DNA of 64,000 bases from Pseudisothecium myosuroides. Its lineage: Eukaryota; Streptophyta; Bryopsida; Hypnales; Lembophyllaceae. The position numbers and the translations under genes are program-made. The stretch is from positions 17,608,001-17,672,000 of the forward strand of contig OX637295.1 of NCBI GenBank assembly GCA_951799445.1, given 5' to 3'. Positions 1 to 10,893 of this stretch are shown one piece after another (the first letter of the stretch is position 1; every line of letters begins with the position of its first letter). Below the pieces are notes generated by a model. It worked only from the letters and a program-made list of their open reading frames with translations, did no database searches and was not told the origin of the DNA.

Positions 1-322
1 TTATTTTTTTCTATAGTTACAAAGTGTTATTGTTTTAACAATTATGCAAGCGGATTTTTGACTAATTATATTAGAATGCATATATAGATATAATGTCCTT
101 CATTAAAAAAATATTGTGATAATTCATGAGGACTGTCTATGAATTTAAAAGATAATCCTTAAATGATGACCTTTTGGTCAAAATTGATTTAGTCAATACT
201 TGATGATTAACAAAATTTGTATTGATGAATACAAGATACACTAAGTATGAAGACATGACTTGGCTATGGAATTACGAGGCCCAACGACTCAAACAATGGA
301 AAGAAGCCACGACACAGCCATA
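1..322. other. AT-rich intergenic DNA, nothing recognised
   Basis: I see no gene, RNA or clear repeat structure here. The short open frame that begins near 222 runs into the inverted repeat at 323-472 and is not credible coding sequence. Confidence 0.6.
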
Positions 323-472
323 CACTAGTAGAAAATTCAATTTTTCTATTGTTTTAGTCGCGTTGATCTGGTCAAAATCTGACAAAAATCTGTTGATTTT
401 AACATATTTTTGTCAGATTTTGATCAGATCAACGCGACCAAAACAATAGAAAAATTGAATTTTCTACTAGTG
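323..472. repeat. Near-perfect 150-bp inverted repeat (CACTA-type MITE)
   Basis: The arms 323-392 and 403-472 are reverse complements at about 67 of 70 positions, with a loop of about 10 nt. The outer ends read CACTAGTAGAAAA and its complement, which resembles plant CACTA-superfamily termini. A clean 3-bp target duplication is not visible: the flanks are ata and aat. The very low divergence of the arms suggests a young element or selection on the hairpin. A transcript from it would fold into an almost perfect duplex, so a small-RNA precursor is an alternative reading. Confidence 0.75.
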
Positions 473-970
473 AATATAGAATATGATGTTGCATGACTGA
501 AGGCCTAAAATGAAGCCAAACTAGTGTGACCTTGACTACTTGTTTTATATAATTTGTGTCTCCCTTCACCTACAATTGCAATATTTTATCAAAAAATACA
601 ATTTTGACCTTTTAGAGTTGATTGAAGAGTTCTTTCAAGCTCAAATTGATTTGTATTTTTCCCTATTGATATGCATATATTGTACTGCATAGGCAAAGAC
701 TTTTGATGTACCAATAGCCTCTAGATAATGCACAATTTTTGCAACTGATATTCTAGTTTTCTTCTTTTTATTTACAATTTGCATCCTCGTCAACCTTGTC
801 CCCAGTGAGTGGCAAAATTGATTTGATCATCCTCAAAAATGTATAATTCATAGGACCTCATCAGGTGCTTTTTTTTTGCCATCGGATCCAAACTTCAATG
901 TCGCTTTTCCCATCTGCTGTTTCTGCCATTCTTCTTATGCCATTCTTCTGCCTCATTGTGAGCTTTGTCC
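473..970. other. Intergenic DNA, nothing recognised
   Basis: AT-rich sequence with no open frame of convincing composition and no repeat that I could pair with another part of the window. Confidence 0.5.
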
Positions 971-1500
971 TCAACCTCGACATCCCTGTAGCGTTCTATA
1001 GCAACAACAAATCTTTTGTTTTGTGTGACTATCTGCCCTGTCGTACACTTCAGGCATGTGATACCCAACAACACTATTGTCGACGACCTCTTTTGCGTAA
1101 ACAATGTTTTGCTCATAGCTCATAAACCAGCTCATAAACAAATGCTCTTTGTCGATCAAATCTTCCTTTACCTCCTCCTCTCTGGCTCTTTCTTTTTCAA
1201 TCTCTAAGTCATCATTCACATCTGTTTCTAGTCCAGAGCGTCTCCTCCGACCCCCTTTGATGACAATTTCTTCACCCTCATCCACAAGTTCTTTCAGTTC
1301 TCTATGGAGAAATTTATTCCGTTTTCTCTCTTTCTTCATCTTGTTATTTTTGGCCATTGTTTCTCTCACTGTTTCTTTGTCCTTGTTGTCATCCGCATCC
1401 AAAAGTTGATACTACTGTTGTTTTCTTGCAAAAGCTGCAGCCTCTTTTCCAGATTTTTTATGTGCCTCATTAATGGCCTTCATGGCCGCAATCCCTGTTT
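971..1500 (-). pseudogene. Lys/Glu-rich ORF fragment, degenerate
   Basis: On the minus strand an open frame runs from about 1402 to 971. It encodes a highly charged protein rich in K, R and E, with runs such as KKERKRNKF and GGRRRRSGLE, followed by an acidic stretch. The frame continues upstream through one stop codon into coding-like sequence (IAAMKAINEAHKKSGKEAAA) at about 1490-1415, so the region looks like a decayed reading frame. The only available start inside the open part is a TTG, not an ATG. I do not recognise the family. It could be a captured host-gene fragment or part of a transposon protein. Its upstream edge coincides with the start of the duplicated block at about 1.5 kb. Confidence 0.35.
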
Positions 1501-2470
1501 GTGTTGGCCATGGCAGCAGCCCCTTGCAAGAACACAAGAGAATAACAACTGCAAAAGCTTTGAAAGCTGCAACACTAACAACAACGCAAACTTTGAATGA
1601 TAATAATTAATAACAACAATAATAATAAACTAATAACAACCAAGCATTCTCTTATATAGGAAAAGACTTCTACTTTTACTTTCTACTAGTGCAGCCCTAT
1701 GTCGTTGGCCCAAAGTAAAATAAAATGGAATCCCATGTTCCCAAAGTAAATGATAAATTCATTCAAAAAACAACTCAAAATTCCATAACTTTCACATAGT
1801 AGATTCAAACGCCCTGAAACAAAGTATTTGCACCCCTCCTTGCAGAAAGCTTTCCAATAGGACCCAAAACGCGACAATGCAAAAGGAGTCACAATCCCAG
1901 AGATCTCACCATGAAAAACAAACAAAACAAAACAAACAAACAAATTCATTTAAGGTATAGATATAGAAAGAGTTGAATGGACCCTTGTTTGAATTTGTTT
2001 GTAACAAAGGCAAGATTGGAGCAGCTTGATGGAGCAAAAGACTTATCTAGCTCTAGTTAGAAGACTTGGGAAATTGACCACTTCAATGTCTCTATGGAAG
2101 ATAGTAAAATTACACCAATGCAATGAAGTGAACCTAAGTGAAGCTAAAAATAAGAGTGTCCGTCATCATTAAAGTCGCAATTATCCACATCATGGAGTTG
2201 AGTTAAGTTCAAGTCATATAATTAGTTATTTTTTTATTTTAGCATGGGGGTGTTCCGCACTATTGTCTTTATTCAAAATTTACTTTCGCCTGTATGGGGA
2301 AGCTAAGGGCTTGAGAATCAGATTGAACCAATAAGTTAGCCCGGCACTCAGAGATTGAAAATGGGGGTCAATCTGATGTAGAATGGAAAAAAATGAAGTT
2401 TGCAAGCTACGTTTCCTTGTCGCCAAGAATGCGAGGTTTGAATTCTGCTTTGTTCAATTTTGGGAATACA
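1501..2470. repeat. Duplicated block, copy 1
   Basis: About 0.95 kb matches 4420-6375 base by base with scattered differences. Shared landmarks are the GGCCATGGCAGC start, the aacacaagagaataacaac stretch, the R1-like unit at about 1686-1955, and the segment ending near gaatgcgaggtttgaattc. Copy 2 carries three extra blocks that this copy lacks: a CACTA-like MITE, two R1 units and a TTAA-flanked element. This copy therefore serves as an empty-site reference at about 1516, 1600 and 2169. Confidence 0.8.
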
Positions 2471-2679
2471 ATTTTCTTCACTTCATTTTTTCTACCACAC
2501 AAATCCTAGAAAATCATTACAAGAACTCAAGAAAATCATCACAACTTCAGTTGTCAACGCAGAGTTACCCATCAGAATTGCCTAAAGCTAACTTTTCAAG
2601 AATTCCACCACACTGCATGGATGCAGTGGTTTGATCCTTAATTTAACCTGAACCCTTCAATTATTTTGAGAGGCTTTGC

Positions 2680-3243
2680 CTCGGGGGGGTCACTTAGAGT
2701 GTCCATTAGAAAACACGTGCGAACAAAACTTTGGACCCCCTATATTATATCCTAAAATTTAAATAAAATGAAATAAAAAAAATATGACTAGATTTTCCTA
2801 CTTCAAAAGTTTATGTTTTGAATTATTGATATTTTTATTTGTTAATGATAATTAGTTACAAATTTTTGAAGTAATTAGATACACTGTACAGCTGAAAAAT
2901 AACTTTCACACCCCTATATTATATCCTAAAAAATTGTCTAAAAAATGAACAAAAAATTCCTAAAAATAGCTCTCTATTGAAAGTTCATTTTGAGTTGAGT
3001 ATTGATGCAATGGTCATCTAAATGTGATCTCTATAAATATTTGAGTTAAAAAACATGCCGTTTTAGGCCATTTTCAACCTCTTGTACAAATCATTTCAAC
3101 TATTATTTTAGTTTGAAATTTTGGCAATAGAAACCTATAGTCATTATTAAGCAACCCTCAAAATTTTAAGTTGAAATTATAGTTCATTAGAAACCACTTG
3201 TTTGCACGTGGTTTGTAGTAAAATACTAGGTGCCCCCCCCGAG
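2680..3243. mobile_element. Non-autonomous DNA transposon with 8-bp TSD (hAT-like)
   Basis: The 564-bp element is bounded by an exact 8-bp direct repeat GGCTTTGC at 2672-2679 and 3244-3251. Its ends are inverted: the left end starts CTCGGGGGGGTCACTTAG and the right end finishes CTAGGTGCCCCCCCCGAG, matching at 16 of 18 positions. Subterminal sequences around CACGTGC also pair. No transposase frame is present. An 8-bp duplication is typical of hAT elements, but the termini are not diagnostic, so the superfamily is an inference. Confidence 0.75.
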
Positions 3244-3251
3244 GGCTTTGC

Positions 3252-3645
3252 AAGATCGTCACGACGGTCATGTGATCATGATTAAGGACATCCCCCGGGT
3301 TGATTGTCATTATTGTCAGCATTTAAATTGTGAATGCAATGAATAATTTTGAATGTGACATTGCTCGAATTGCGTTTGGAAATTTTCACTAGTGAATTTA
3401 GTAACGATGTTTGATTTCTAGCCCTGTAAGTTCTTTTTTAAGTAGTGTGAGTCCTAGTATCGGTGACTATGCAGGTGCGTGTGTATGGCATGGCAGAAAT
3501 GTCCGATGAGGAAGTCGCGTTCGCTCTAAAGGATGTATAAGTTCAAGTTCAAAAGCTTGGAAAGGTACAATCAATTACAACCCCCGGTTCCCTATGATTA
3601 CATTTCACCAGAGAAAAACACACAAAACAAAAAGCTTCATTTAAA

Positions 3646-3732
<87 letters not shown>

Positions 3733-4437
3733 CGTAGATATATGCAAATAATTTCATTACACTTTTACTGCTATTTCTTTGAATGCAAATACTCCCATGC
3801 ATCAAGGCAACCGTGTGTCTTGACTGAGGCACTTCTATGGTACGATACTTTTCAACTATTTTCATAGGAAAAGACAAATTTAGACTAAAATAATTTAGAG
3901 AGAGAACATTGGACACTGTGAGGGGAACCTATTAGCAAATGCTTTGGCAACTGGTTCCTCTGCAAATACCTGCGCACAACAAATATTTAGACAACCATAT
4001 GGAATAGGTTGGGGATCCAAGATGATAGAAAGGAGACAAGCTTCCTTGAGATTGTAAGCCTCTAGTGATTCTTGTATCCACGTTACTCAAATAAAGCCTT
4101 CAGGAGATGGAATTAAATGCCTGTTCATTCAGTACCATCTGCCACAAGATGATTGTGACCAAGTTCATCATAATTAACCACCACAACTGGAATCAAAACT
4201 TTAGAGGCATAGCAGGCGAGGGACTGCCTCTAGATTTCTGGAAATCATATCATGCACACTTAGTTAGCTTCGTAAACAATTACAACAAAATTTTTTGCAA
4301 AAGTAATGGACTCTAAATGCATCATCTAAGGAACCAAAATCTGACGGAAGGCTTCTCACGATCGAAAGTTCCTTAAATATCTAGATAGTCCAAAATTTTC
4401 ATATACCTAGTATGCAATCCAAACAGGCCATGGCAGC
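3252..4437. other. Intergenic DNA with an (AT)n microsatellite
   Basis: A pure TA dinucleotide tract runs from about 3651 to 3722, followed by a short (TG)(CG) stretch. The short open frames on both strands across it (Y-I-Y-I repeats) are products of the microsatellite. I see nothing else in the stretch. Confidence 0.7.
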
Positions 4438-4744
4438 CATTACAAGAAATTTCAGCCCCCGAAGGGACCTCGAGTTTTGACCCCTCGGGTGCAATTGCAG
4501 AAAAAATTCAAATAAAAAATTATTTGATTTTGGGTGCTGATGTGGCACTACTAGTGCCACGTCAGACTTTATTATTATTATTTTAATATATATATTTTTA
4601 AAATATTAAAAAATAATATATTATATATATTTAAAATATTAAAAAAATAAAAAAATAATTTTTTAATTATTCTGTAATTGCACCGCAGGGGTGCCAAAAA
4701 TCATCTGTTAACGGCCTCTTTGAGGCTTGAAACTTCTTCTAATG
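4438..4744. mobile_element. CACTA-like MITE (CATTAG family), copy 1
   Basis: The ends are inverted: CATTACAAGAAATTTCAG on the left and the complement of CATTAGAAGAAGTTTCA on the right. The inner structure is GC-rich ends around an AT-rich core, with an internal palindrome around GTGGCACTACTAGTGCCAC at about 4550. Two further members with the same layout lie at 40200-40494 and 45459-45812. Deleting this element gives sequence collinear with copy 1 of the duplicated block (junction near 1516). The three flanking bases are AGC and GGC, so a 3-bp duplication is plausible but not exact. Confidence 0.7.
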
Positions 4745-4847
4745 GGCCTCGTGCAGGAACACAAGAGAATAACAACTACAAAAGCTTTGAATGTTGCAAC
4801 ACTAACAACAACACATACTTTAAATGATAACTACAACAACACAGATT

Positions 4848-5245
4848 AGTGTGCCCTACACTGTTGCCACATCCATAATCATAGTAAAAATAATTTTCTA
4901 ATTCATAATTAAAACTTTGAATTTCAATATCTTTCACATCATCATTTCAAACGCCACGAAACAAAGCCTACCCCCCCTTCCTTGCCAAGAGCTTTCCAAC
5001 AATACCAAGAACGCAACCAAAATCAAGGTAAAAGTCATTTTCTAATTTTGTAATCCATAAATACTTCGAAATTCAATAACTTCCACACCGTAGTTCCAAA
5101 CACCGCAAAACCAAGCCCGTGCACTCTTCCTCGCCGAGAGCTTTCCGACGGTATTAAGAACGCAACCCGGGGACGCATGGTCCGGGAGATCTCAACATGA
5201 CAAACAAACAAAACAAAACAAAACAAACAAACAACCTAACTTAAG
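4848..5245. repeat. R1 repeat units (about two)
   Basis: These belong to a family of roughly 220-280-bp units that recur at 1686-1955, 5360-5640, 39438-39680 and 50376-51390. Conserved landmarks in order are a Ttgccaca..caaaataaaa segment, caataactttc, the block around gagctttccgacggtacc, an agatctca box, a run of aacaaacaaacaa, and a terminal acttaaggtat. No coding capacity is evident. The units here are missing from the paralogous position at about 1600. Confidence 0.75.
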
Positions 5246-5851
5246 ATATTGATAATAACAACAATAATAATAATCTAATAAATTAATAACAATAACAAAC
5301 TAATAATAACAACCAAGCGTTCTCTTATATAGGAAAAGACTTCTACTTTTACCTTCTACTAGAGCAACCTTGTGCTGTTGGCCCAAAGTTAATAAAATAA
5401 AATGAAATCCCATATTCCCAAAGTAAAAGATAGATTCATTCCAAAAATAACTCAAAATTCCATAACTTTCACACAATAGATTCAAATGCCACAAAACAAA
5501 GTCCTTGCACCCCTCCTTGCAGAAAGCTTTCCAAAAATATCCAAAACGCGACAAAATGACCCACAGTCCCCGAGATCTCACCATGAAAGACAAAAAAAAT
5601 AAAACAAAAACAAAAACATTATTCTTTTAAGGTCTAGATATAGAAAGAGTTGTTCAAATGGACCCTTGTTTGTATTTGCTTAACAAAGGTAGGATCAGAG
5701 TAGCTTGACGGAGCAAAAGACCTATCTAGCTCTAGTCAAAGGACCTAGGAAATTGACCACTTCAATGTCTCTATCGAAGATAATAGAATTACACCAACCC
5801 AATGAAGTGAACCTAAGTGAAGCTGAAAATAAGAGCGTCCGTCATCATTAA

Positions 5852-6073
5852 CTCTTAAACGACGGGCCCATAACCGTGGAAATTAAATGTTTTGTCACTA
5901 TATGAATTGTTAGATTAAAATAATGCAAAAGCACTCATTGGAAGTCAAACTACTGTAGATGATCTTCCCTTTTCCCACAAAATTTGGAGGATGAATTTGT
6001 TGCATTTCTATCCTACACGGTTTGATTCTCTATCATCCATCGGCCATAGAATGGCTGGGTTGACGTTCAAGGG
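5852..6073. mobile_element. TTAA-flanked MITE, 222 bp (element n)
   Basis: The element lies between TTAA at 5848-5851 and TTAA at 6074-6077. Its ends CTCTTAAACG and (complement of the right end) CCCTTGAACG are imperfect inverted repeats. The paralogous site in copy 1 of the duplicated block, at 2169-2172, has a single TTAA and no insert. That shows a clean insertion with TTAA duplication. No open frame is present. Confidence 0.85.
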
Positions 6074-6399
6074 TTAAAGTTGCAATTATCTACATCATGG
6101 AGTTGAGTTAAGTTCAAGTCATATAACTAGTTATTTTTTGATTTTAGCATTGGGGTGTTCCGCACTATCGTCTTTATTCAAAATTTGATTTACTTTCGCT
6201 TGTGTAGAGAAGCTAAAGGTTTATGAATGAGATTGAACCAATAAGTTAGCCCGGCACTCAGAGATTGAAAATGGAGGTCGATTTGATGTAGAACAAAATG
6301 AAGTTTGGAAGCCACATTTTCTTGTCACTGAGAATGCGAGGTTTGAATTCTGTTTTGTTCTAATTCTGGGAATGGGTGTTGCATTAACCAACACCTAAT

Positions 6400-7316
6400 C
6401 CCCTAAAGGACCAGACTGCATTTTTGACAACATAGCAATTTTGGGCAGCTCACTATGAATGGAATTTTTAATTTTTTTCTTTGAAATTTTCACACAACAC
6501 GTGCCCAAGGAGTAGCTTTAAGGCCCAACAATTTTCATAAATTTTGATTACATAATCAAAAAGTTATTGGATGATATGTCATTTCCAATGTTCGGCAAGC
6601 AACTCAATTTTTTTTGAAAAATCTCTTTTTAACAAATAAAAACTTGAAATTGGTTTTCTAGATTTATATATACGCGGAAAGCTTTGAATCATTCCATTTT
6701 GATTTATGAGATGAAAGCTATGAGGTGTTCTAGTTTTCGGGCAGTTATGGATTCCCTACTCTATAATAAACTTTGGAGTCCTTTATTTAATTCAATTTTT
6801 AATATTTTTTGAAAAAGTAAAAGCATAGGATGTAGATTGCTTATCACAGCATTACAACCGTTGGGATGGTCATTTTTCAATTCTATAATTAAATTCTTAA
6901 CAATTTAGTGTTTTAAATCATTATCTACTTTTTCCTACTTATTATTTTTTCTTATATGTTGTACAATTCCAAATAATCTAAAAAATTTCAAGCATGTAGC
7001 AAACTTGCTTTGAAGAATGAACCCAAAGAATCACCACCAACATGGGCATTTTTTCATACAAATTTGACCTCTTGAAATGTAGCTTCCGATTTTATGCAGG
7101 GCTAAAAAAAGCATTTTTGTCAATTCAAACGCTAATATCTTCCAATCTACACGGTGGATTGGTCTAAAATGTTTTCCACATTTTTTCAAACTATTGTGTT
7201 ATAAGATCCTACGGTTACATATGCAAAAAAATGATTTTTTTCAAGAATTTGGTGAATGTACTAAGAATGGCAATTTTGGAGAGTTTTTGGTGAAAACATA
7301 GTCTAACCTTTAGGGG
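6400..7316. mobile_element. TTAA-family element a, 917 bp
   Basis: The left terminus is CCCCTAAAGGACCAG. The right terminus is the complement of CCCCTAAAGG and is followed by TTAA at 7317-7320; the left target is mutated to taat. The interior is homologous to the other roughly 0.9-kb members, for example d at 29157-30056, and has no coding capacity. It sits at the centre of an unrelated palindrome whose arms are GTTGCATTAACCAACA at 6378-6393 and its complement at 7325-7340. Confidence 0.85.
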
Positions 7317-7517
7317 TTAATGGATGTTGGTTAATGCAACAGTGACTCTAGAAGGGATTATTGTTCTAATGCAAAATTGGCATCATTTCGGCTAGACATA
7401 TTTGTGATGCTAGAATAGGTCTAGACCAATGCCATGTAATTTTAATAGGGTGAATGTACTACCTATGCTCTTAAACAACAACATGAAACTTAGGCTATGA
7501 TAGTGTACCATGTATTC

Positions 7518-7836
7518 ATCTCAAACTTAGTGGCTTCATACCTGCGTACCATAATTGTACATATTACATGTATTTGGACGCACTGAATCAGTGCAAAAAC
7601 AATGAATATCAATAACATATGATTCTGGTACTATTATTAGTACAATTTAGGTGCATTTTGGATACCCCATTTGTATAATTAAAGTACATAAATTGTATGC
7701 TTTTAAAAAAAAATTTAACGACATTGATTCAGTGCGTCTAAATAGACGTAATACATACGATTATGGTAAGTACGTATGAAGCCACTGAATCAGTAAGATA
7801 TCTGTTAAAAAATCGTCCTTCCTTAAGTTTGAGATG
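7518..7836. repeat. Foldback element with about 70-bp arms
   Basis: The outer ends are CATCTCAAACTTA and its complement. The inner arms pair around GGCTTCATAC, ACCATAAT, and GACGCACTGAATCA (about 7529-7592 and 7717-7793). The interior is AT-rich and non-coding. A MITE is the simplest reading; I cannot assign a superfamily. Confidence 0.65.
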
Positions 7837-8282
7837 GCTCTAGGATTGGACTAATAGTGTGTTGAAATGACACAATGTTAGAATGGCATCATTTTGAACA
7901 CCATGTCTTCTGCTATCAAAATGGCACAACAATTCTGCTATTCTGAGATGTCATTTTCACCAAAATGACACTAATTAATGTGAGGTTTGATGCTAAAATA
8001 GCAAGGAAATGCCAATATCACAACATGTATTGCAATCCTGACACCATACCATCACGTGGTTTTGATGCTAAAATGACACCACAATTACATTAAAAAGGCA
8101 TACACCAACTTAGTATACCAATAATATTGAAATGGTGTACACCAAAATGATGCTATAAACATTGAATTTTGATGTGTATTTGATATATATATGAATAGCA
8201 AGAAAATTTATTTCCAAAAGCCATTTATACAAGTTCATAAACTGCATCATATAGAATATCAACCTATCTTATTTACAGGTGC
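7837..8282. other. Low-complexity stretch with scattered ATGACACCA-like motifs
   Basis: Short imperfect repeats of the type atggcatcattttgaacac and aatgacac occur irregularly. A loosely similar patch lies at about 40670-40800. No gene is visible. Confidence 0.4.
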
Positions 8283-8820
8283 AATCATTAGTGAAAAAAA
8301 CCTTTTAATACAAGTAAATTTTTTTCATGAATTTTTAATATGTGGAATGAAAATTCTTTTTATTAATTTTTGTTAAGAATTTCACAAATTTTAAAATTTT
8401 GTTGGATGAAACATTATTGTCTAAAATATGATTCTAAATAATTACATTTCTTACAATTCACTCCAAAAATCTCCTAAAAATCACGAAAAATAATATATAA
8501 ATATTTTATACACTTTACAAATTTTCTAAAATTTTGTATTTTTAATAATTCACACCAAAAATCTCCAAAATTGTGGAAAATTTGAAAAGTATATAAAATA
8601 TTTATATATTATTTTTCATAATTTTTAGAAGATTTTCGGAGTAAATTATAAGAAATGTAACTATTTAGTCATATTTTTATTAACAATATTTCACTCAATA
8701 AAAATTTGAATTTTGTGAAATTCTTAGTAGAAAATTCTAAAAAAAAATTCATTCCACTTACTAACTGAAAGATTCTTGAAAAAAATTTACTTGTAGTAAA
8801 AGTCTTTTTCACTAATAAAT
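8283..8820. repeat. Long AT-rich hairpin, about 250-bp arms
   Basis: The sequence from ATTAGTGAAAAA at about 8287 pairs with its complement ending near 8818, and the pairing continues inward with about 80-85 percent identity. Matching blocks include the tacaagtaaatttttttca segment, agaatttcacaaa, gtggaatga and aaataatatataaatatttt. The loop is only about 30 nt, near 8540-8570. Both arms give short open frames in opposite directions, which are products of the symmetry. No target duplication was found. Confidence 0.75.
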
Positions 8821-10243
8821 TTTGAGTAATTTTTTTAAATTGTTTAAATTTTTTTGACAAATCATTTATATTAGTGTATTACTTGTACTTCCACATGTCC
8901 TAATTTTGGTAAAAAAAAATAAAATTTTAATTATTTATGGAACTTTTTGAAGTATAAGAATACTTATGAAATTTGTAGTATAGCTCAACTTTTTAAGAAC
9001 CAGCAATAGTCAAGATTTCCAAAATTGTCTAGATGTATTATAAAATACAACTTAGAATTTAATGATGATTCTCAAACAATAGTTGTATAATCTATAATAT
9101 TGATTATATCCATACGGTTAGATCAACTAGTGCACTAACTAATTTTTTTGAATTAAATTTGAAGCAAAAAAATTAAAAATTCCTTCTAAATTGATTGTAG
9201 ATTGAATATTTGTGATGTTCACAAGATTCAAAAAAAATTTCAAAATGTTAATTCTAAAATAATAAGCTTCCATTCATAGTGATTTTTGAAGATTTTTGTT
9301 TTACTTTTTTTATTCAAATTGTTTCGAATTTTTTCATTTTTTGAACTGAATAAGTTATATTTTTAGGCTAGACCTAATGATAATCTTAGAATTATAGAAT
9401 ATTTTTATAGTAAAATTTACACCATAAAAATATTAAAAAACTAACACAAGAATCTTAAGAAAAATCAATAGATGAAGAAATACATTTTTATTTGCTTGGA
9501 ATGTGTTTGCATTCATACATTGTCTAAAATTTGAATGTCTAGTCTTTAAAGGGTCAAGGGATTGTATGTACTTCATGAAGCATCACATTGGGACCATAGA
9601 GATTGTATTTTTTATGTATTTTTTAATAGAATTTTTGTTGTCATAAATATGAAAATACACTACAAGTGAAGTAAACATGGATGATTACAAGCATATTTAG
9701 TTGGAAATACAACTGGGACTATAGAAAGTGGGATCGTCAAACAAGGACATCATATTTTTTGTGTATATGCCCAAATATATGAATAAGGTCCTTGAAGCCT
9801 TACAAAAGTTATACATCAATCCATATTCTCAAATGTTTAAAAGTATAGTTGCTTGAAATTTTTTAATTTTTTATCCCTAATTGAAGATATTAGATCACTT
9901 TTAAGAATCATACCCATTGTATTTACAAAGGAAACACGGGGCTTTTTCAAAAATTGAGGTAGTAATAAATAATAGTGACCCTACCAAAATTCCAATACCA
10001 CTGATTCTTGTCAATAATTCTTTCTTCTTTCTATTGATATATCACATGAGTATACATTATTAAAACTTCTTTAATAAGTTAATAATAAATATAATTGGAT
10101 GAATAATAATTTTCAAAACATTCATCTCCCACCTAGTGGACAGCTAGTGCACGACTGAGTCTTAGTTTGGAGTTCAACTTCCGTCACGTCATGAATGCTT
10201 CTGTCCAAATTTGTTATGGCCTTCAAGTAATCTCAATTACAAA
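8821..10243. other. AT-rich intergenic DNA, nothing recognised
   Basis: No credible open frame and no repeat partner seen within the window. Confidence 0.5.
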
Positions 10244-10893
10244 GTGACTAATCCCGCACCCTTATTAAAAAATTAGTCACTTTCAATTAGCGAAAGCGAC
10301 TAATCCCGCACCCACATTCAAAAAATTCAAATGGTAATGCTCCTATCGATCTGTCTCGCGCCAAACGAAATCAGTTGTCATCGTGATCGCCGTTTCCATT
10401 CTGCAAATTTCTCGAGGAATGAAAGATCGGTTGTTGTAGGGTAACGTGCAGCAGCAGCAGCAGCATTTCGATGAATTAGGTCTGAAAGTGTGCTTCGAAA
10501 GGAAGGCCCATTGAATTCCATGAGCATTTGCGGTCTCTGGAGGCCTAGTGAAGATTTGGAGCTGCAATCTGGTTCGGTTTGGAAGTCGTTAGGGTTTGAA
10601 GGTGATATGCTTGGGAGTAGCACGGAGTGAAACGACGAGAGCAGAGGATTTTATCAAGTTTGTCATGAAAAAAAATTCTCTTGAAATTTCGAAAATACTC
10701 TTGATGTGCGCAATTCGACCTTCGATTTTGTAGAAGCTTTGAATTTTTGTGTTTGCTGTTTCCTGTGGCTGGAATGATACGGTATCGGTCGATTGCTTTA
10801 ATTGAGATTGATTGTGAGGCAGGGCGATGGTGGAGAGGATGATCCTTATTTGGGTTTTATTTTGAGAAGAGGAGGATTTGAAGAGGAGGAGCT
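10244..10893 (+). promoter_or_regulatory. Upstream / 5' UTR region of the 10.9-kb gene
   Basis: GC content rises from about 10340. A GTGACTAATCCCGCACCC-like motif occurs twice (about 10244 and 10290), and gtgactaat also pairs with attagtcac between the two copies. A short (CAG)n run lies at about 10450-10464. The transcription start is not identifiable by eye, and I see no clear TATA box. The short minus-strand frames here are probably incidental. Confidence 0.4.

Larger units (their letters stand above)
4745..6375. repeat. Duplicated block, copy 2 (with insertions)
   Basis: This is the homologue of 1517-2470. Relative to copy 1 it contains extra R1 units at about 4848-5245 and a 222-bp TTAA-flanked element at 5852-6073. 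Shared segments are 4748-4830, 5255-5850 and 6078-6375. The two copies differ by many substitutions, so the duplication is not recent. Confidence 0.8.

Noticed and set aside
1149..1409. Ser-rich plus-strand frame
   Set aside because: It is the opposite strand of the Lys/Glu-rich frame; the minus-strand composition looks more protein-like.
3533..3916. Open frames over the TA microsatellite
   Set aside because: They consist of Tyr-Ile repeats created by the dinucleotide tract.
8191..8860. Two short frames in opposite directions
   Set aside because: They are mirror products of the long hairpin 8283-8820.
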